Source of the DNA: Neoceratodus forsteri
Taxonomy: Eukaryota; Chordata; Ceratodontiformes; Ceratodontidae
Direction of reading: 5' to 3'
NCBI GenBank assembly: GCA_016271365.2
Contig: CM057456.1
Coordinates: 1,397,325,001-1,397,389,000, forward strand
DNA length: 64,000 nt
The position numbers and the translations under genes were made by a program. Below are positions 21,801-32,885 of this stretch, piece after piece. Position 1 is the stretch's first letter; each line of letters begins with the position of its first letter. The notes under the pieces were generated by a model that was not told the origin of the DNA, searched no databases, and saw nothing but the letters and a program-made list of their open reading frames with translations.

Positions 21801-22007
21801 TGGCAAAGTGAACACCCTGCCAGAGGAAGTGGTGGGGGCTGAAACAATCACGGGATTTAAGAATGCATGGGATAGACATAAAGGAATTCTAGAGGTCAGG
21901 GGTAAGGGGAAATAGACTTCTAGGAAAACAAACTGAACTTACAAGCTCAAATGGGCAGACTAGGTGGGCCATAGGCCCTTATCTGCCGACACTGTCTATG
22001 TATCTAT

Positions 22008-22676
22008 GTACCACACTACAATTAGGCTTGTCTATCTAATGTATTATTACCTTCTCACAGTGCTTATAGTTAGATGTTTCGGAGTCCAACAGGAATGTGT
22101 GTCTAAAGATCAGTCACAGAATAGTTTAAAACTGACTTTGAACCTGCCTCTTCCATGATGTCACCTAGCTCTTCCCTGTTAAATATAAAAATTAATACAC
22201 ACAGGATGTCCCATCACTCAGGAGGTATATTAAATAAGGTGACATCATCAAAAACTAATTTCCCAATATAACTCTTTGATCTTGAGTCTTTCCTTTGTTC
22301 TAGTGTGGTTTCCTGCTTTTCAAAGACATAACAGGACTTTTACAACTCTGCAGTTTTCTCACCTAGATGTCATATAGCTTCTTTTAGCACCAGTTGAAAT
22401 TAACTGTCCTTCCTCTGAAGATGTCATAAAATGGATATTTTAGTTCCTGGCTTCAAAGCAACACTGGTCTTAAACAAGGCTATAAAATGCAACTTCTTGG
22501 AAGTTAATCATATTACAGAGATCTGCTGTTTAACATATCCTGTCATTTGAACTGAAACCTGGGGGGGGGGGTATCATCCCAGGAGCACAGGATGTCTCAT
22601 GACAGACAATCACACTCTACATTTTTTATATTACAAAAATCATAGAGTAATCAGAACCAGCTGGCCAAGTGTCACA
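22008..22676 (-). repeat. Gypsy 3' LTR, proximal part
   Basis: It continues the LTR after the CR1 and aligns with about 28172-28840 (shared TAGATGTTTCGGAGTCCAAC-like and GGTATATTAAATAAGGTGAC blocks). It ends AAGTGTCACA at 22676. A G-run is present at 22561-22570. Confidence 0.9.
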
Positions 22677-22742
22677 ATCTTCCCTACCTAGACTGAATTT
22701 GGGGGCTCTATCCCCTGCATGGGATGAGCTTCTCACATCAGT

Positions 22743-24160
22743 TTACTCCTCATAGACACACGATAAGCCATCGCTGTTCTGATTTGTCACTCCAGCCCTA
22801 TGTAGGATTGTCATGTCATACCCTTGCAAAGCAAGACTCCATCTTAACAGTCTACCATTAGTTTTTCCCATTTGCGTCAGCCAGACTAGGGGGCTGTGGT
22901 CACAAAATGCTGCCCATATAAGTATGGCTCTAGCTTCTTTAGGGCCCACACTATTGCAAGACAATCTTTTTCCACAGTAGAGTATGCCCGCTCCTTGGAA
23001 AGTAACTTTTTACTCAGGTACACTACCGGGTGATCTTTCCCTTGGTTGGATGTCTGACTCAGTACTGCCCCAATACCCCTGTCTGAGGCATCAGTCTGAA
23101 CTATGAAGGGTTTGCTATATTCAGGACTTGTCAATACAGGAGCACTGCACATTGCCTCCTTCAGTCTGGTAAAGGCTTCTTCACAGGCTGGTCCCCAGGT
23201 AATTTTCTTTGGCATCCTTTTCTTTACCAGGTCAGATAGGGGAGCAGCCAAGGCACTGTATTTGGATACAAATTTCCTATAGTACCCTGCTGTCCCTAAA
23301 AAAACTCCTGACCTGCTTTTGCGTTTCTGGTCTGGACCACGCCTGGATCTCCTCTATTTTTTATTTGGTTAGGACGGAGCTGTCCCCAGCCTATCACAGG
23401 CCCGAGGCATGCCACTTCTCCCATGGCCACCTGGCACTTCTGAGCTTTGACAGTGAGCCCAGCCCTCTGTATCCTACCCAGCACTTCCCTAAAGTGGGAC
23501 AGGTGTTCCTCCCAGCTGGCACTAAAGATGGCAGTGTCATCCAGGTACGCCACCCGCGTACTCTCAGCACCATTTAACACTTGGTTCACCAACCTTGAAA
23601 GTGGTCACGCTTCATCTCGAAAGGCATTACTTAAATTCAGATAAACCTATCAGAGTGATGAAGGCCGACCTCTCCTAGCTCTGTCTGTTAACCCCACCTG
23701 CCAATACCCCTTGATCAGGTCAGTGGTCGGGGTAGGTCGCCTCCCAACTTGGCCAGGAGTTCGCTCTGTCCGGGCATCGGTGGGCATCTGACTTCGTGAC
23801 TGCATTCGGTCCACGATAGTCCACACAGAAATGAGTAGAGGCATCTGGCTTGGGCACAAGGACTATGGGTGAGGCCCGGGGCTGTGGGATCTCTGAATTA
23901 CCCCTAAATCCAGCATCTCCTCCACTTCCCTCCTAATGTCCTTTTGGACAGCCTCTGACACCCGATATGCTGTTAGCCGTGTGGGCATCTGTGTCCCTGT
24001 CTCCACATCTTGGAAGAAGTAGGCTGTTGGTTAGCTAGGATCTGCAGCTTATCCATTAGGTAGGGAAATGGGCAGACTGGGTGGGCCAAGCAGTCCTTAT
24101 CTGCCGTCAAATTCTATGTTTCTGTCGTGCATCACTAAGGGGGTTAGTCCAGGCTTGGCA
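22743..24160 (-). pseudogene. Gmr1-like Gypsy reverse transcriptase and RNase H
   Basis: On the coding strand, the pre-RT linker (24336-24097) ends LFSAKPGLTPLVMHD. Then come DLIKGYWQVGLT (23859-23650, palm block A region) and VAYLDDTAIFSASWEEHL (23592-23296; the YLDD active site). The connection and RNase H follow at 23251-22886: EEAFTRLKEAMCSAPVL, FIVQTDASDRGIGAVLSQ and EKDCLAIVWAL, with the catalytic Asp and Glu. The end is CDHSPLVWL and YDMTILHRAGVTNQNSDGLS (22964-22743). There are several frameshifts, and a 64-bp CR1 tail interrupts the linker at 24061-24124. It lies downstream of integrase, unlike canonical Gypsy. Confidence 0.85.
24061..24124 (+). mobile_element. 64-bp CR1 3' tail inserted in the Gypsy pol
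   Basis: The insert carries GGGCAGACTGGGTGGGCC and AAATTCTATGTTTCTGT, the last bases of the CR1 family. It sits in the Gypsy coding strand between the linker and the RT. It is an extremely 5'-truncated insertion; the exact edges are uncertain by several bases. Confidence 0.75.
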
Positions 24161-25470
24161 CTAAACAATGGGGCAAAGTCTGCTAAAACCTCCCTTACTT
24201 CCTGGATCTTGTCCGGGGCCAACTGGGGAGACAATTTTACTGCCTCCACAGAGGACTTCCGCTTGCTTTCTTCCAGCAAGTCCAGTTCCCTCCCCAGGAC
24301 TACACACTGCAAACACCATGTCAGCCCTATTAACATATGGCTTCATCATGTTGACATGGTACATCCTTTCTGTCCATCTTCTGTCAGGTAACTCTATAAT
24401 ATAGTTCACATCATTTACTTTCCTAACTACTTTGTATGGTCCTGCCCACTCAGCCTGCAGTTTGTCTTTCCGGACCGGAATAAGGACCATGACTTCCTGA
24501 CCCACCATGTATGAGTGAGCTGTGGCTCTGCAGTTGTACCACACTTTTTGTTTCTGTTGGGCTGCTGCCAGGTTGCTCTGGGCTGTCCCCATGTGCTCCT
24601 TCAGCCTTTCCCTAAACCTAAGTACGTAATCCCATATGGGAGTACCCTGGGTGGTATGCTTGCCTTCCCAGTCCTCCGGATCAAGTCTAGGGCCCACGCA
24701 TTCGCAGGCCCATATAAGAGTTCAAGGGGAAAACTTGTTGACTCCTGGGGCACCTCCTGTATGCAAACAACAGGTGGGAAAGGTATTTCTCCCAGTCTCT
24801 CCCATGCTGTTCAGCAAACGCCCGGAGCATTGACTTTAGGGTACCATTAAATCTTTCCACAAGCCCATTGGCTTGTGGGTGATACGGTGTTGTGCATCTG
24901 CACCACACCACACTTCTCCCACAAACATTTCATCAGGTCCGACATGAAGCACCCCCCACGATTGGTGATAACCTCCTGCGGAAACCCAGCATGGGAGAAA
25001 ATCCCAAGTAAGGCATCTCCCACTTAGTCTGTCCTCAGTGAGGATAGGACGACTGCCTCAGGGTACCAGGTGGCATAATCCACCACAGTCAGGATGAATC
25101 TCTTCCCTGAGGAGCTGGGGGTATTTAAAGGCCCCACAATATCCATTCACACTATCTGGAATGGCTCCTCCACTATGGGTAATGGAATTAGGATGGCTTG
25201 AGTTTTCTTGCCCGCCTTCCCTATTTCTTGGCACCGGTGACAAGCCTGCAATACTCCTTCACCTGCTGGGTGAAGTTGGGCCAATAGATATTCTAGGCTA
25301 ACCGCTGCATAGTGCGTGTGATTCTCAGATGACCAGACAAGGGAATATCATGTGCAATCTTGAGCAGCTGCTCACGATACCCCTGGGGAATGACAAGCTG
25401 CCTGCTATCACCCCACCCTCTGTCTGCACAGCCTGAGTACACATCAGTCCATTTTCCCAATAAACCTTAT
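24161..25470 (-). pseudogene. Gmr1-like Gypsy integrase, upstream of RT
   Basis: On the coding strand the zinc-binding N-terminus is partly visible (AHDIPLSGHLRITRTM, about 25360-25310). The catalytic core has MDIVGPL (first Asp) and FILTVVDYATWYPEAVVL (about 25150-25060). The second Asp is lost: its block reads TNRGG where TDRGT is usual (about 24965). The Glu region PYHPQANGLVERFNGTLK is in 24911-24687. The C-terminal domain (24697-24161) carries LIPVRKDKLQAEWAGPYKV, YIIELPDRRW and MYHVNMMKPY, the GPY-type module. Stops at several points and the Asp-to-Asn change mean it is dead. Its place before RT is the key feature of this element. Confidence 0.85.
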
Positions 25471-25472
25471 GT

Positions 25473-26195
25473 CTACCATCCCCCTCCCTGTGCTCTGTCA
25501 GAGTCTGCCCAAGCCCTCAACTTCTCTAGACTAGGGTCACCTCTCTGAGCAGCTGCAAACTCCTCACGCATTCCCAAGATATGGGACAGGTCCCCTTCAG
25601 TCTCTAAACTAGGATCCCTAGCGCTAGCATCAGGGCACTTAGGATCACTGTCATTCCTAACCCTCTGACAATGGGTCACCCATCCCTCCTCGGAGTAACC
25701 CTCTGTAACTGTGTGGTTAACTGCTACTGGGGAAATTTCTACCCCCTTTTCATTAGTCTCCATATCAGAAGACATAGACTGGGGAACCAGCCTCCCAGTG
25801 GTTTCCACAATGGCTTCTGTGGGGTCCAGGGAACTACAATTTTCCCTTGCTGCTTGGCTACGTGCACACACCATCCCCTGTTTGAGATTGTTGCCAAGGA
25901 TGACGTCAACTGCTAATGTTTTGGCTACAGCCACCTGTTGCACAGTTCCCTCAGTTTCACCCCAGTCTAGGAGAACACTAGCGAGGGGCAATGTTTTCTC
26001 CTCACCAGTGAAGTCTTGCACAGTGACATATTCATTAGGTATAAGCTGACCAGGTTGTATCAGATCCCCTTTTACCAATGTCAGGTATGCTCCTGTGTCC
26101 CTTAATTGTTGTGTCTGTACACCATTCACCGTGACTGGGTGCATGTGTTCCCTCATGTTCACAGGCATGCTTCCAGGGACACACAGACAACCCAC
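25473..26195 (-). CDS. Gypsy aspartic protease region, 240 codons open
   Basis: This is a retroviral-type aspartic protease, which processes Gag-Pol. The active site reads LRDTGAYLTLV (Asp-Thr-Gly at residues 33-35). A flap-like region and AVDVILGNNLKQG (the ILGxD-like block near residues 90-103, with Asn in place of Asp) follow. The rest (residues about 110-240) is an acidic linker towards integrase, ending LEKLRAWADSD. The start is an internal methionine; gag precedes it on the same strand with only about 10 bp between the open frames. The frame has stayed open, in contrast to downstream pol. Confidence 0.75.
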   Translation of the reverse strand: MGCLCVPGSMPVNMREHMHPVTVNGVQTQQLRDTGAYLTLVKGDLIQPGQLIPNEYVTVQDFTGEEKTLPLASVLLDWGETEGTVQQVAVAKTLAVDVILGNNLKQGMVCARSQAARENCSSLDPTEAIVETTGRLVPQSMSSDMETNEKGVEISPVAVNHTVTEGYSEEGWVTHCQRVRNDSDPKCPDASARDPSLETEGDLSHILGMREEFAAAQRGDPSLEKLRAWADSDRAQGGGW

Positions 26196-26202
26196 TTCCT
26201 TT

Positions 26203-27424
26203 CTAGCACCACCTAGACGTATTGCTCATCCTTTTGGAACTCTGTCTGGCAATATGCCAAGTTTCTTTACATAACCAGCATTCATTTCTTTTCTCAGAGA
26301 AATTTTTTCTCTGAAACCTGGGACTAACTGGATTTGGTGGAGGCAATGAGGGTTTTAGCTGCCCTAAAGGCGCGCTTTTCCCTTTCTGCGCTGCCACGCC
26401 CACCCCATTCACTCTCAGAGCAGGTCTGTTTGGCATAGTGGTCCGAGAGTTCAGCAGCCTCTTGCACTGTTTTGGGATCTTGGTCTTCAAGCCAGGTTTT
26501 CAGCTCTACTGGGCATGCCCAAAAAAACTGTTCTAATAAAATAACATTTTCAATTTTATCTACAGAATTTGCTTCAATTCCTTCCCACCAACATTTTAAA
26601 AACTGACGTTGTTTCATGGCTAACTCCTCATAGCTCATATCAGGGCTTCTCCTGAGCTTACGGAATTTAGCTCTGTATGCTTCAGCAGTTAATTCCAATT
26701 TTTTTAACAGTGCAGCTTTAAGTTTGCTGTAATCATTACTGTCCTCCTTGTCCATTTGACCCAGTGCATCCCGAGCATTCCCAGTAAGTAGCGGGGATAG
26801 CTGGAAGCTCCAGGACTCTCTAGGAATTTTAGCCTGAATACAAACTTTTTCAAAAGAATTTAAAAAGGCATCCATATCATCCCCTTCTTTAAATTCAGCT
26901 ATCAATTTGTAATTCAATTTGTAACCCAGTCCGCTAGTTCCAGTTAAACCCAAGCCACTTACCTGCTGTGGTGTTGGTGGTTGGAGTCATAGCATCTCCA
27001 GTTCATGTCGCCTCTGGCACTCACACTCCTCACGGTCTGCCTCTCACTGTTCACGGTCCGTCTCTCGTTGTTCATGCTCTCTCTTCTCCTGGAACTCCTG
27101 CTCCATTCTGCACAACTAAATCTGTAGCCTGAGTACTTCTGGCTCCAGAATGCTGGTGACCTTCCCCTGCTGCTGTGGCCCTTCACTGGCACTGGCCCTG
27201 CTGTCATCCTCATTGGATCTGGACACTGCACTGGCCGCTAGCCCTTCCACACTCAAGGTTTGGTCTTTTACAGTCACAGTCAGTGACTCGATGCTCTGGG
27301 TATCTGCTACCATCAGGGCATCCACAAGGTTCTGCTTGGTGGCTCTCACCTCGTACAGGACTCCTCTGTCCCTGCACAACTGCCTCAAGCAGTCTACAGT
27401 GTGCCTGCTGTAGTTGGAAACCAT
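26203..27424 (-). pseudogene. Gmr1-like gag with SCAN-like capsid
   Basis: The first open part (27424-27116) begins MVSNYSRHTVDCLRQLCRDR and continues ATKQNLVDAL, resembling a SAP-type helix-loop-helix. The second (26953-26324, 209 codons) is capsid. Residues about 87-173 include LTAEAYRAKFRKL, ILLEQFFWACPVELKTWL and TVQEAAELSDHY, the pattern of the SCAN domain of vertebrate zinc-finger proteins. The nucleocapsid knuckle in 26490-26203 reads CWLCKETWHIARQS, so the fourth zinc ligand (Cys) is Ser. A frameshift near 27100 separates the N-terminus from capsid. SCAN is known to derive from Gmr1-like gag capsid, which agrees with the pol order. Confidence 0.8.
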
Positions 27425-27642
27425 CTTCTTCCCTAACTACGGCTACTCTAACTTGCACTTTACAAAAAAAAAAATTAAACAGGTAGGAACTTGACTGTAA
27501 GCCAAATGATATAGTTCTGTTTCCTTTTTTATTTTTTAAATAAATCACTGCCTTTTTTTACAAGCGAGCTGTACAGTAACAAGTTGGCACGCTCAATATA
27601 AAGCTTGTGTTTCAAATGTATGCACACCACTGCCAACCAATC

Positions 27643-28840
27643 TGTCACAACCCCGTTCAGCAGGTCAGGCCCTCTGGTCCCACATTGCCAACCTCCAAGT
27701 GCAGTATTGTGAACAGTTAACAGAACAGGGTAGCCCTCCTGTCTGTTTGTGGGTCCGAATCACCTTTGGTCTCAAGTTCTGGAGGGATTCAAACTGTGAA
27801 CCTTATGCTAGCGTACCCAAATGTACAGGCCCAGATAATTCTGCCCTTCAGGGAATGCCAGATATCTTTCGCCTAAGGGCACCTAATCAGGTATCTAAAA
27901 TGAACCCTAAAAACTGTATGAAAGACCTTAGGAAAATTCTTACCTTTTCCCAGTTTGGTATTACCATTAAGCTTATGAACAGTGTCAACTTTAACCATCT
28001 GCACTTCACATGTAAAAGAAAGAATTTCGAAGGCACACCAGACTGTCTCTTTAAATATAGATTTACTTAAAAATGGATAAAAAAATATGTAAAATGTAAA
28101 CACAGAACTACATATCACAAAGCATACAATCACTTAAAAGAACAAGGTTAAAATACAAACATAAACTCCTACCACACTACAATTAGACTTGTCTATCTAA
28201 TGCATTATTACCTTCTTACAGTGCTTATAGTTAGATGTTGTTGTTTCAGAGTCCAGCAGGAATGTGTGTCTAAAGATCAGCCACCGAATAGTTTAAAACT
28301 GTCTTTGAACCTGCCTCTTCCATGATGTTACCTAGCTCCTCCCTGTTAAATATAAAAATTAACACACACAGGATGTCCCATGACTCTGGAGGTATATTAA
28401 ATAAGGTGACATCAGCAAACACTCATTTCCCAATATAACTCTTTGATCTTGAGTCTTTCCTTTGATCTTGTGTGGTTTCTTGCTTTTCAAAGACATCACA
28501 GGACTTTTATAACTCTGTAGTTTTCTCACCTAGATGTCACATAGCTTCTTTTAGCACCAGTTGAAATGAACTGTCCTTCCTCTGAAGATGTCATAAAATG
28601 GATATTTTAGTTCCTGGTTTCAAAGCAACACGGATCATAAGGCTATAACATGCGACTTCTTGGAAGTTAATCACATTACAGAGATCTGCTGTTTAACATA
28701 TATCCTGCATTTGAACTGAAACCTGGGGGTTGGGGGGTCATCCCAGGAGCACAGGATGTCTCATGACAGACAATCACACTCTACATTTTTTGTATTACAA
28801 AAATCATAGAGCAATCAGAACCAGCTGGCCAGGCATCACA
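27643..28840 (-). repeat. Gypsy 5' LTR (intact)
   Basis: This 1198-bp LTR starts (plus strand) TGTCACAACCCCGTTCAG and ends GGCATCACA. The AACAC duplication follows at 28841. Its uninterrupted middle shows where the CR1 entered the other LTR. Promoter and polyadenylation sites could not be placed with confidence. Confidence 0.9.
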
Positions 28841-29083
28841 AACACCAAGTGCTGCAGGAAGTTGTGTCAGTAGCTCCACAGGGGGTACACTTCCCTTGAT
28901 GAAAAGAAGTAACCATTGCAATGCCCCAGCATGATGTTATGGGGACACTGTGTTGTCTGAGGGGCTGTAGTCTGTCAGATGAGACATTAAACTGAGGTCC
29001 CTTGACTCCTGTCTGCCCTTTTCTGGTTGTTGTTAAGGTGGACATTAAAGATCCCACGGCACTTCTCAGAAAGAATAGAGGAA
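28841..29083 (+). repeat. 5S-headed SINE, body (piece 2 of 3)
   Basis: It begins AACACCAAGTGCTGCAGGAA, continues CAGATGAGACATTAAACTGA and ATTAAAGATCCCACGGCACT, and stops at AAGAATAGAGGAA (29071-29083). The same body and tail are seen in reverse at 34395-34770. There the sequence runs on from AGAGTAGGGGAA into TTTCTCCAGTGTCCTGGCC. Here a Tx1-clade LINE begins at that point. Confidence 0.85.
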
Positions 29084-30193
29084 TTTTATTAAAGAAAAAT
29101 CCAACAAACTAAAAAGAAACATAACACCAAACCATAAACTTCAATGATACCAAACCAAAATTAGGAAAAGAAACAAATACACATATTGAGAAAAATCCAA
29201 TAAAGTGTATACAACAAAAGCAGATCTAATTCCAAATTTCTCAGACATGCTCTAAACCCAAATAATTTCACCTCGCACAAAAAAAGTTTAACAAATTAAA
29301 GGCAAGATACTGACTTCCAGAGTAAGTGTAATATAATCAGGTTCAGAGATTGCCATTCTTTCAAACAGATGACCCAAACGGCACCCTCCGCCATTTGAGC
29401 TACAGAATGGTGGGAAGTCCAAATCATTGGTAACACTAAATGATGCCAAGCCTGCCACAGATAGGACTTCAGGCAGGCACTATTGACTGCCCAAGTGCTT
29501 TATAATCATTTTGGCATGATGCTGGAACCATGCCAAAAACACATTTTCACACCATAAACAGGAAAAGCAAGGTAAATTGCATTTCTGAGCTATAAATGAC
29601 CAAAAACCTTTTACAAAGGTACAGTCTAACAGAATATGTTCTATTGTTTCCATCTGGTCCTGGCACTCCTCCTGTGGACTAAAACGCTCTTCCTAGCATT
29701 AATGTTTATGGTCGCCATGCACCCAAGGTCGGCCATGGCAACAGAACCAGACCATGTCCCACATCTTTACCGGTATAGTTTAATCAAGGAGCCGAGCCAC
29801 TGCAACCCCAAATTTTGCTGCTGGACAACCTAAAAAACTAGGCTTCAATCCAGTAGTGTTTTTCAAACCTTCATTATAAAGATGTATCCTATTCTGCTTT
29901 CCATAGTCTTATTCTCCTAAAAGCTAGAATTAAACTGGTAAATCTGTAGGTGCCAGGTTGGGGAAGACTATCATACTGTTCCAAAAACAGGAAACTAATT
30001 CACCTTGGGAATTCAATAAACCTGCCTTAATAGTGTTACTGACAAAGAGTAAATAAAAAAAAATGATCGGGTTTATCATATTCAAACCTCCTTTATTCAG
30101 GGGAAGATAAGTTTAATCCCTTTTAATTGGATTTAAACAACTTCCTCAAAGTAACTGAAAGAAAACACATAAGCTTGGTTCAAAAGCCACTGG

Positions 30194-30645
30194 CTAAGGA
30201 TACACATAGCTAACGTTACATGAATGGGGTAATAAAAATTGTTTTCCAGTGTGCATTCTGTTTCTCTTTGAAAAAGCCCAGGACTTCTTCTGATTAACTT
30301 TTACTAAGCCCAGTCTCAATTTTTCCTCCCAGTTTAAGTGGGCTAAATCTCTGGAACCAAATTTAACACCCAAAATCTTAACTGGGGATGTAGAATGATG
30401 TATGCCTGCCACCACTGATCATGGTGGACCTGGTGTTAACTGTATCCCTACACTTTTTTGCACATTTATTTTTGATTTGAGAATTATCGCAGAAACCTTC
30501 AGGGTGTTCAAGGCATGGTGGTCTAAGGCTGTATCCAGCAAATAGAGAAAGATATCATCAGCATATGCCATCATTTTCAAGGGGAAGGGTACCGGATGGT
30601 GAAGATATCCCCATGATAGAACATCCATCCTAATCCTATGAATTG
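30194..30645 (-). pseudogene. Tx1 copy A ORF2, RT palm end and thumb
   Basis: On the minus strand, MMAYADDIFLYLLD carries the YADD catalytic motif (about 30575-30540). ALNTLKVSAIILKSKINVQK and SVGIQLTPG follow, then in the next open part ILGVKFGSRDLAHLNWEEKL. The corresponding part of copy B (38352 downward) reads VGIPLQKKY and ILGIKFGIGDTSFLNWTEKL, confirming the pair. The upstream RT is absent, cut by the CR1 at 30646. Confidence 0.8.
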
Positions 30646-32885
30646 AATGGACCCAGTACTCACTAACAGGGACAGTGTTGCAGGTGTCAATGTGGGAGGC
30701 CACTTGGAAAAGAGTGATCTCCGTACAGTGTGGTTCAATATAAGGACAACTGTGGAATCAGACCACACAAGGGCGAGGGTCCTAGACTTAAGGAGGGCAG
30801 ATTTTATAAAGATGGGTGAATGCCTCAGGGATGACCTGGCAGGGGGGAGGATGGCCTGGGTGGGGTGGAGGAACACTGGTGAAGATAAAAGGCAACATAG
30901 TAAAGGCAAGAAAGGTCTGCATCAAACAAGTGAGCAAAAGCAAGAGGAAAAAGAGATCACTATGGTTCTTGAAAGAGTTGGCTGAAAACATAAAGGCTAA
31001 AAGGGTAGCATTCAGAAGGGTATAATGAGACACAGAGGGAGGAAGATAGGAAGGTGTATGGGGGAAACAAGAGGAAAGCAGGGAAAGCATTAAGGATGAC
31101 AAAGGTGCAAACTGAAGAGAGACTAGCCCAGGAGTTAACGAAAGGACACAAGACATTTTTTAGGTATGTAAGTGATAAAGAGGAAGACCAGGAGTGGGAC
31201 TGTAAGGTTAAAAAGAAAAGGAAGGACTGTGCAGAGGGTAACCAGGAAAAGGCAGACATCCTGAGCAAATACTTTTATTCGGTGTTCACAGAGGAAGGAG
31301 AAGGGAAGGGGGGGGCCACAGTGTAACAGACATTTTGGAGGGAGGGAGGGAGGTGGACACTAGGCCTTTTTTGGAGGCAAGAGTCCTGAAGGGACTTGCT
31401 AATCTGAACGTGGACAAAGCAAGGGTGCCAGATTGGGCTACATCCAGTGGTATTGAAGGAGCTCAGGGAAATACTGGTTGCACCACTGACAGTTCTATGT
31501 AACAGCTCACTGGAAAGAGGAGTGGTACTGGAGAACTGGAGGAGAGCATATGTAGTCCCACTATACAAAGGTGGTAGCAGGGAGGAGGCTGACAATTATA
31601 GGCCAGTCAGCCTAACATCAGTGGTGGGAAAGTTAATGGAATCACTGCTGAAGGAAAGGATTGTGGATTATCTTGAATCCAGTGGGTTACAAGACCCGAG
31701 GCAGCATGGATTCACAGGGAGGAGGTCATGTCAAATGAATCTGATAGATTTATTTTACTGGGCGACTAAGGAACTAGGTCAGGGTAGAGTGGTGGACGTG
31801 GCCTACCTAGATTTCAGTAAGGCTTTCAACACAGTTACACAGATGAGACTAGTAAGCAAGCTGGGTAGTTTAGGAGTGGGTCCAAAGGTAGTAAACTGGA
31901 TAAAAAAATTGGTTAGGGGATAGGCAACAGAGGGTGGTGGTAAACAGTGTTCACCCCAAGGAAGGGAGGGTGACCAGCAGGGTACCTCAGGGATCAGTGC
32001 TGGCACCAGTCCTTTTTAATATCTTTGTAAGTGGCATTGCAGAGGAGCTGAAGGGCAAGGTCTGCCTCTTTGCAGACACCAAAATTTGCAGTAGGGTGGA
32101 CACTCCTGGAGTGTGTGTGGAAAGGATGAGCAGAGACCTGAGAAAACTAGAAGAGCGGTTAAGGGTATGGCAGCTGGGTTTCAATGCGAAAAAGTGCAAG
32201 ATAATGCACTTAGGGCACAGAAAACCAGGAGTAGAGTACAAAATGGGTACAGCGGAGCAATATTGACAACCGCCAAGCAGGAAAGAGATCTGGGGGTAAT
32301 CATATCAGATGACCTAAAGGTGGCCAGGCAGTGTGATAAGGCATTTGGGAGGGCTAGTGGGATGCTGGGATGCATAAGGAGGGGTATCACCAGCAGAAAG
32401 AGTGGGGTAGTGTTGCCTCTATATAGATCGCTAGTAAGACCCCACCTAGAGTACTCTGTCCAGTTCTGGAGACCACATCTCTGAAAGGATATTAACAGAG
32501 TAGAGGTGGTCTAGAGGAGGGCAACTAAAATGGTGCAGGTTCTGCATCAAAATCCCTACAAGGAGAGACTAAAGGATCTCAGTATGTAAACTCTGGAACA
32601 GAGGAAGGAGGGGGGAATGTGATAGCAACCTTTAAATACCTCACAGGGGTAAATAAGGTACAGGATGGAAGTATTTCAGGAGGAAAGTTGCTCAAGAACA
32701 AGGGGACATGCTATGAAGCTGGAGGGCAGTAAATTTAGGAGAGATATGAGGAAGTACTTCTTCACAGAAAGAGTTGTGGATTCCTGGAACAGCCTTCCAG
32801 CAGATGTGGAGGGGCGAAAACAGCGATGGGGTTCAAGAATGCATGGGATAAGCACAAGGGAATTATAGGGAAGGGAGAAGTCAGC
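30646..32885 (+). mobile_element. CR1 LINE, 2.2 kb, inserted in Tx1 copy A
   Basis: It starts in the endonuclease C-terminus (GGACCCAGTACTCACTAACA) and runs through the whole RT to SWNSLPADVEG and GCATGGGATAAGCACAAGG. It lacks the last tens of bases with the usual GGGCAGACTGG tail. It breaks the minus-strand Tx1 element and coincides with absence of about 2 kb of Tx1 ORF2, so insertion was accompanied or followed by deletion. Confidence 0.85.
30760..32484 (+). pseudogene. CR1 reverse transcriptase (copy inside Tx1 A)
   Basis: The linker is RVLDLRRADFIKMGECLRDD (30647-30985), then ATKELGQ-containing RT in 31447-31923. That frame (158 codons) has LENWRRAYVVPLYKGGSREE, NYRPVSLTSVVGKLMESLL, HGFTGRRSCQMNLIDLFYW and VVDVAYLDFSKAFNTVTQMR (palm Asp). 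The next frame 31934-32266 has GRVTSRVPQGSVLAPVLFNI and GKVCLFADTKICSRV: the catalytic FADD has lost one Asp (FAD-T). The thumb is in 32113-32484 (ERDLGVIISDDLKVARQCDK). Frameshifts lie near 31925 and 32250. Confidence 0.85.

Larger units (their letters stand above)
18651..22007 (+). mobile_element. CR1 LINE, 3.36 kb, inserted in the Gypsy 3' LTR
   Basis: The uninterrupted LTR reads CTCCTACCACACTAC at 28166-28180. Here it is split between 18650 and about 22008, with TAC at both junctions. The insert carries the end of ORF1, endonuclease, RT and the 3' tail AGGTGGGCCATAGGCCCTTA with CTATGTATCTATG. It is the longest CR1 in the window, lacking only most of ORF1 and the 5' UTR. Frames are broken repeatedly. 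Confidence 0.9.
18121..28840 (-). mobile_element. Gmr1-like Ty3/Gypsy LTR retrotransposon with a nested CR1
   Basis: The LTRs are 27643-28840 (5' LTR on the coding minus strand) and 18121-18650 plus 22008-22676 (3' LTR, split by a CR1). Target duplications AACAC lie at 18116-18120 and 28841-28845. On the coding strand the order is gag (27424-26203), protease (26195-25473), integrase (about 25470-24161), RT and RNase H (about 24130-22743). Integrase before RT is not the usual Gypsy order; it is the order known from Gmr1-like elements. Stops and frameshifts break every domain except most of gag and protease. There is no envelope-like gene. The sequence just inside the 5' LTR (GATTGGTTGGCAGTGGTG on the coding strand) is where a primer-binding site would be, but I cannot assign a tRNA. 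A purine-rich AGGTAGGGAAGAT precedes the 3' LTR. Confidence 0.9.
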
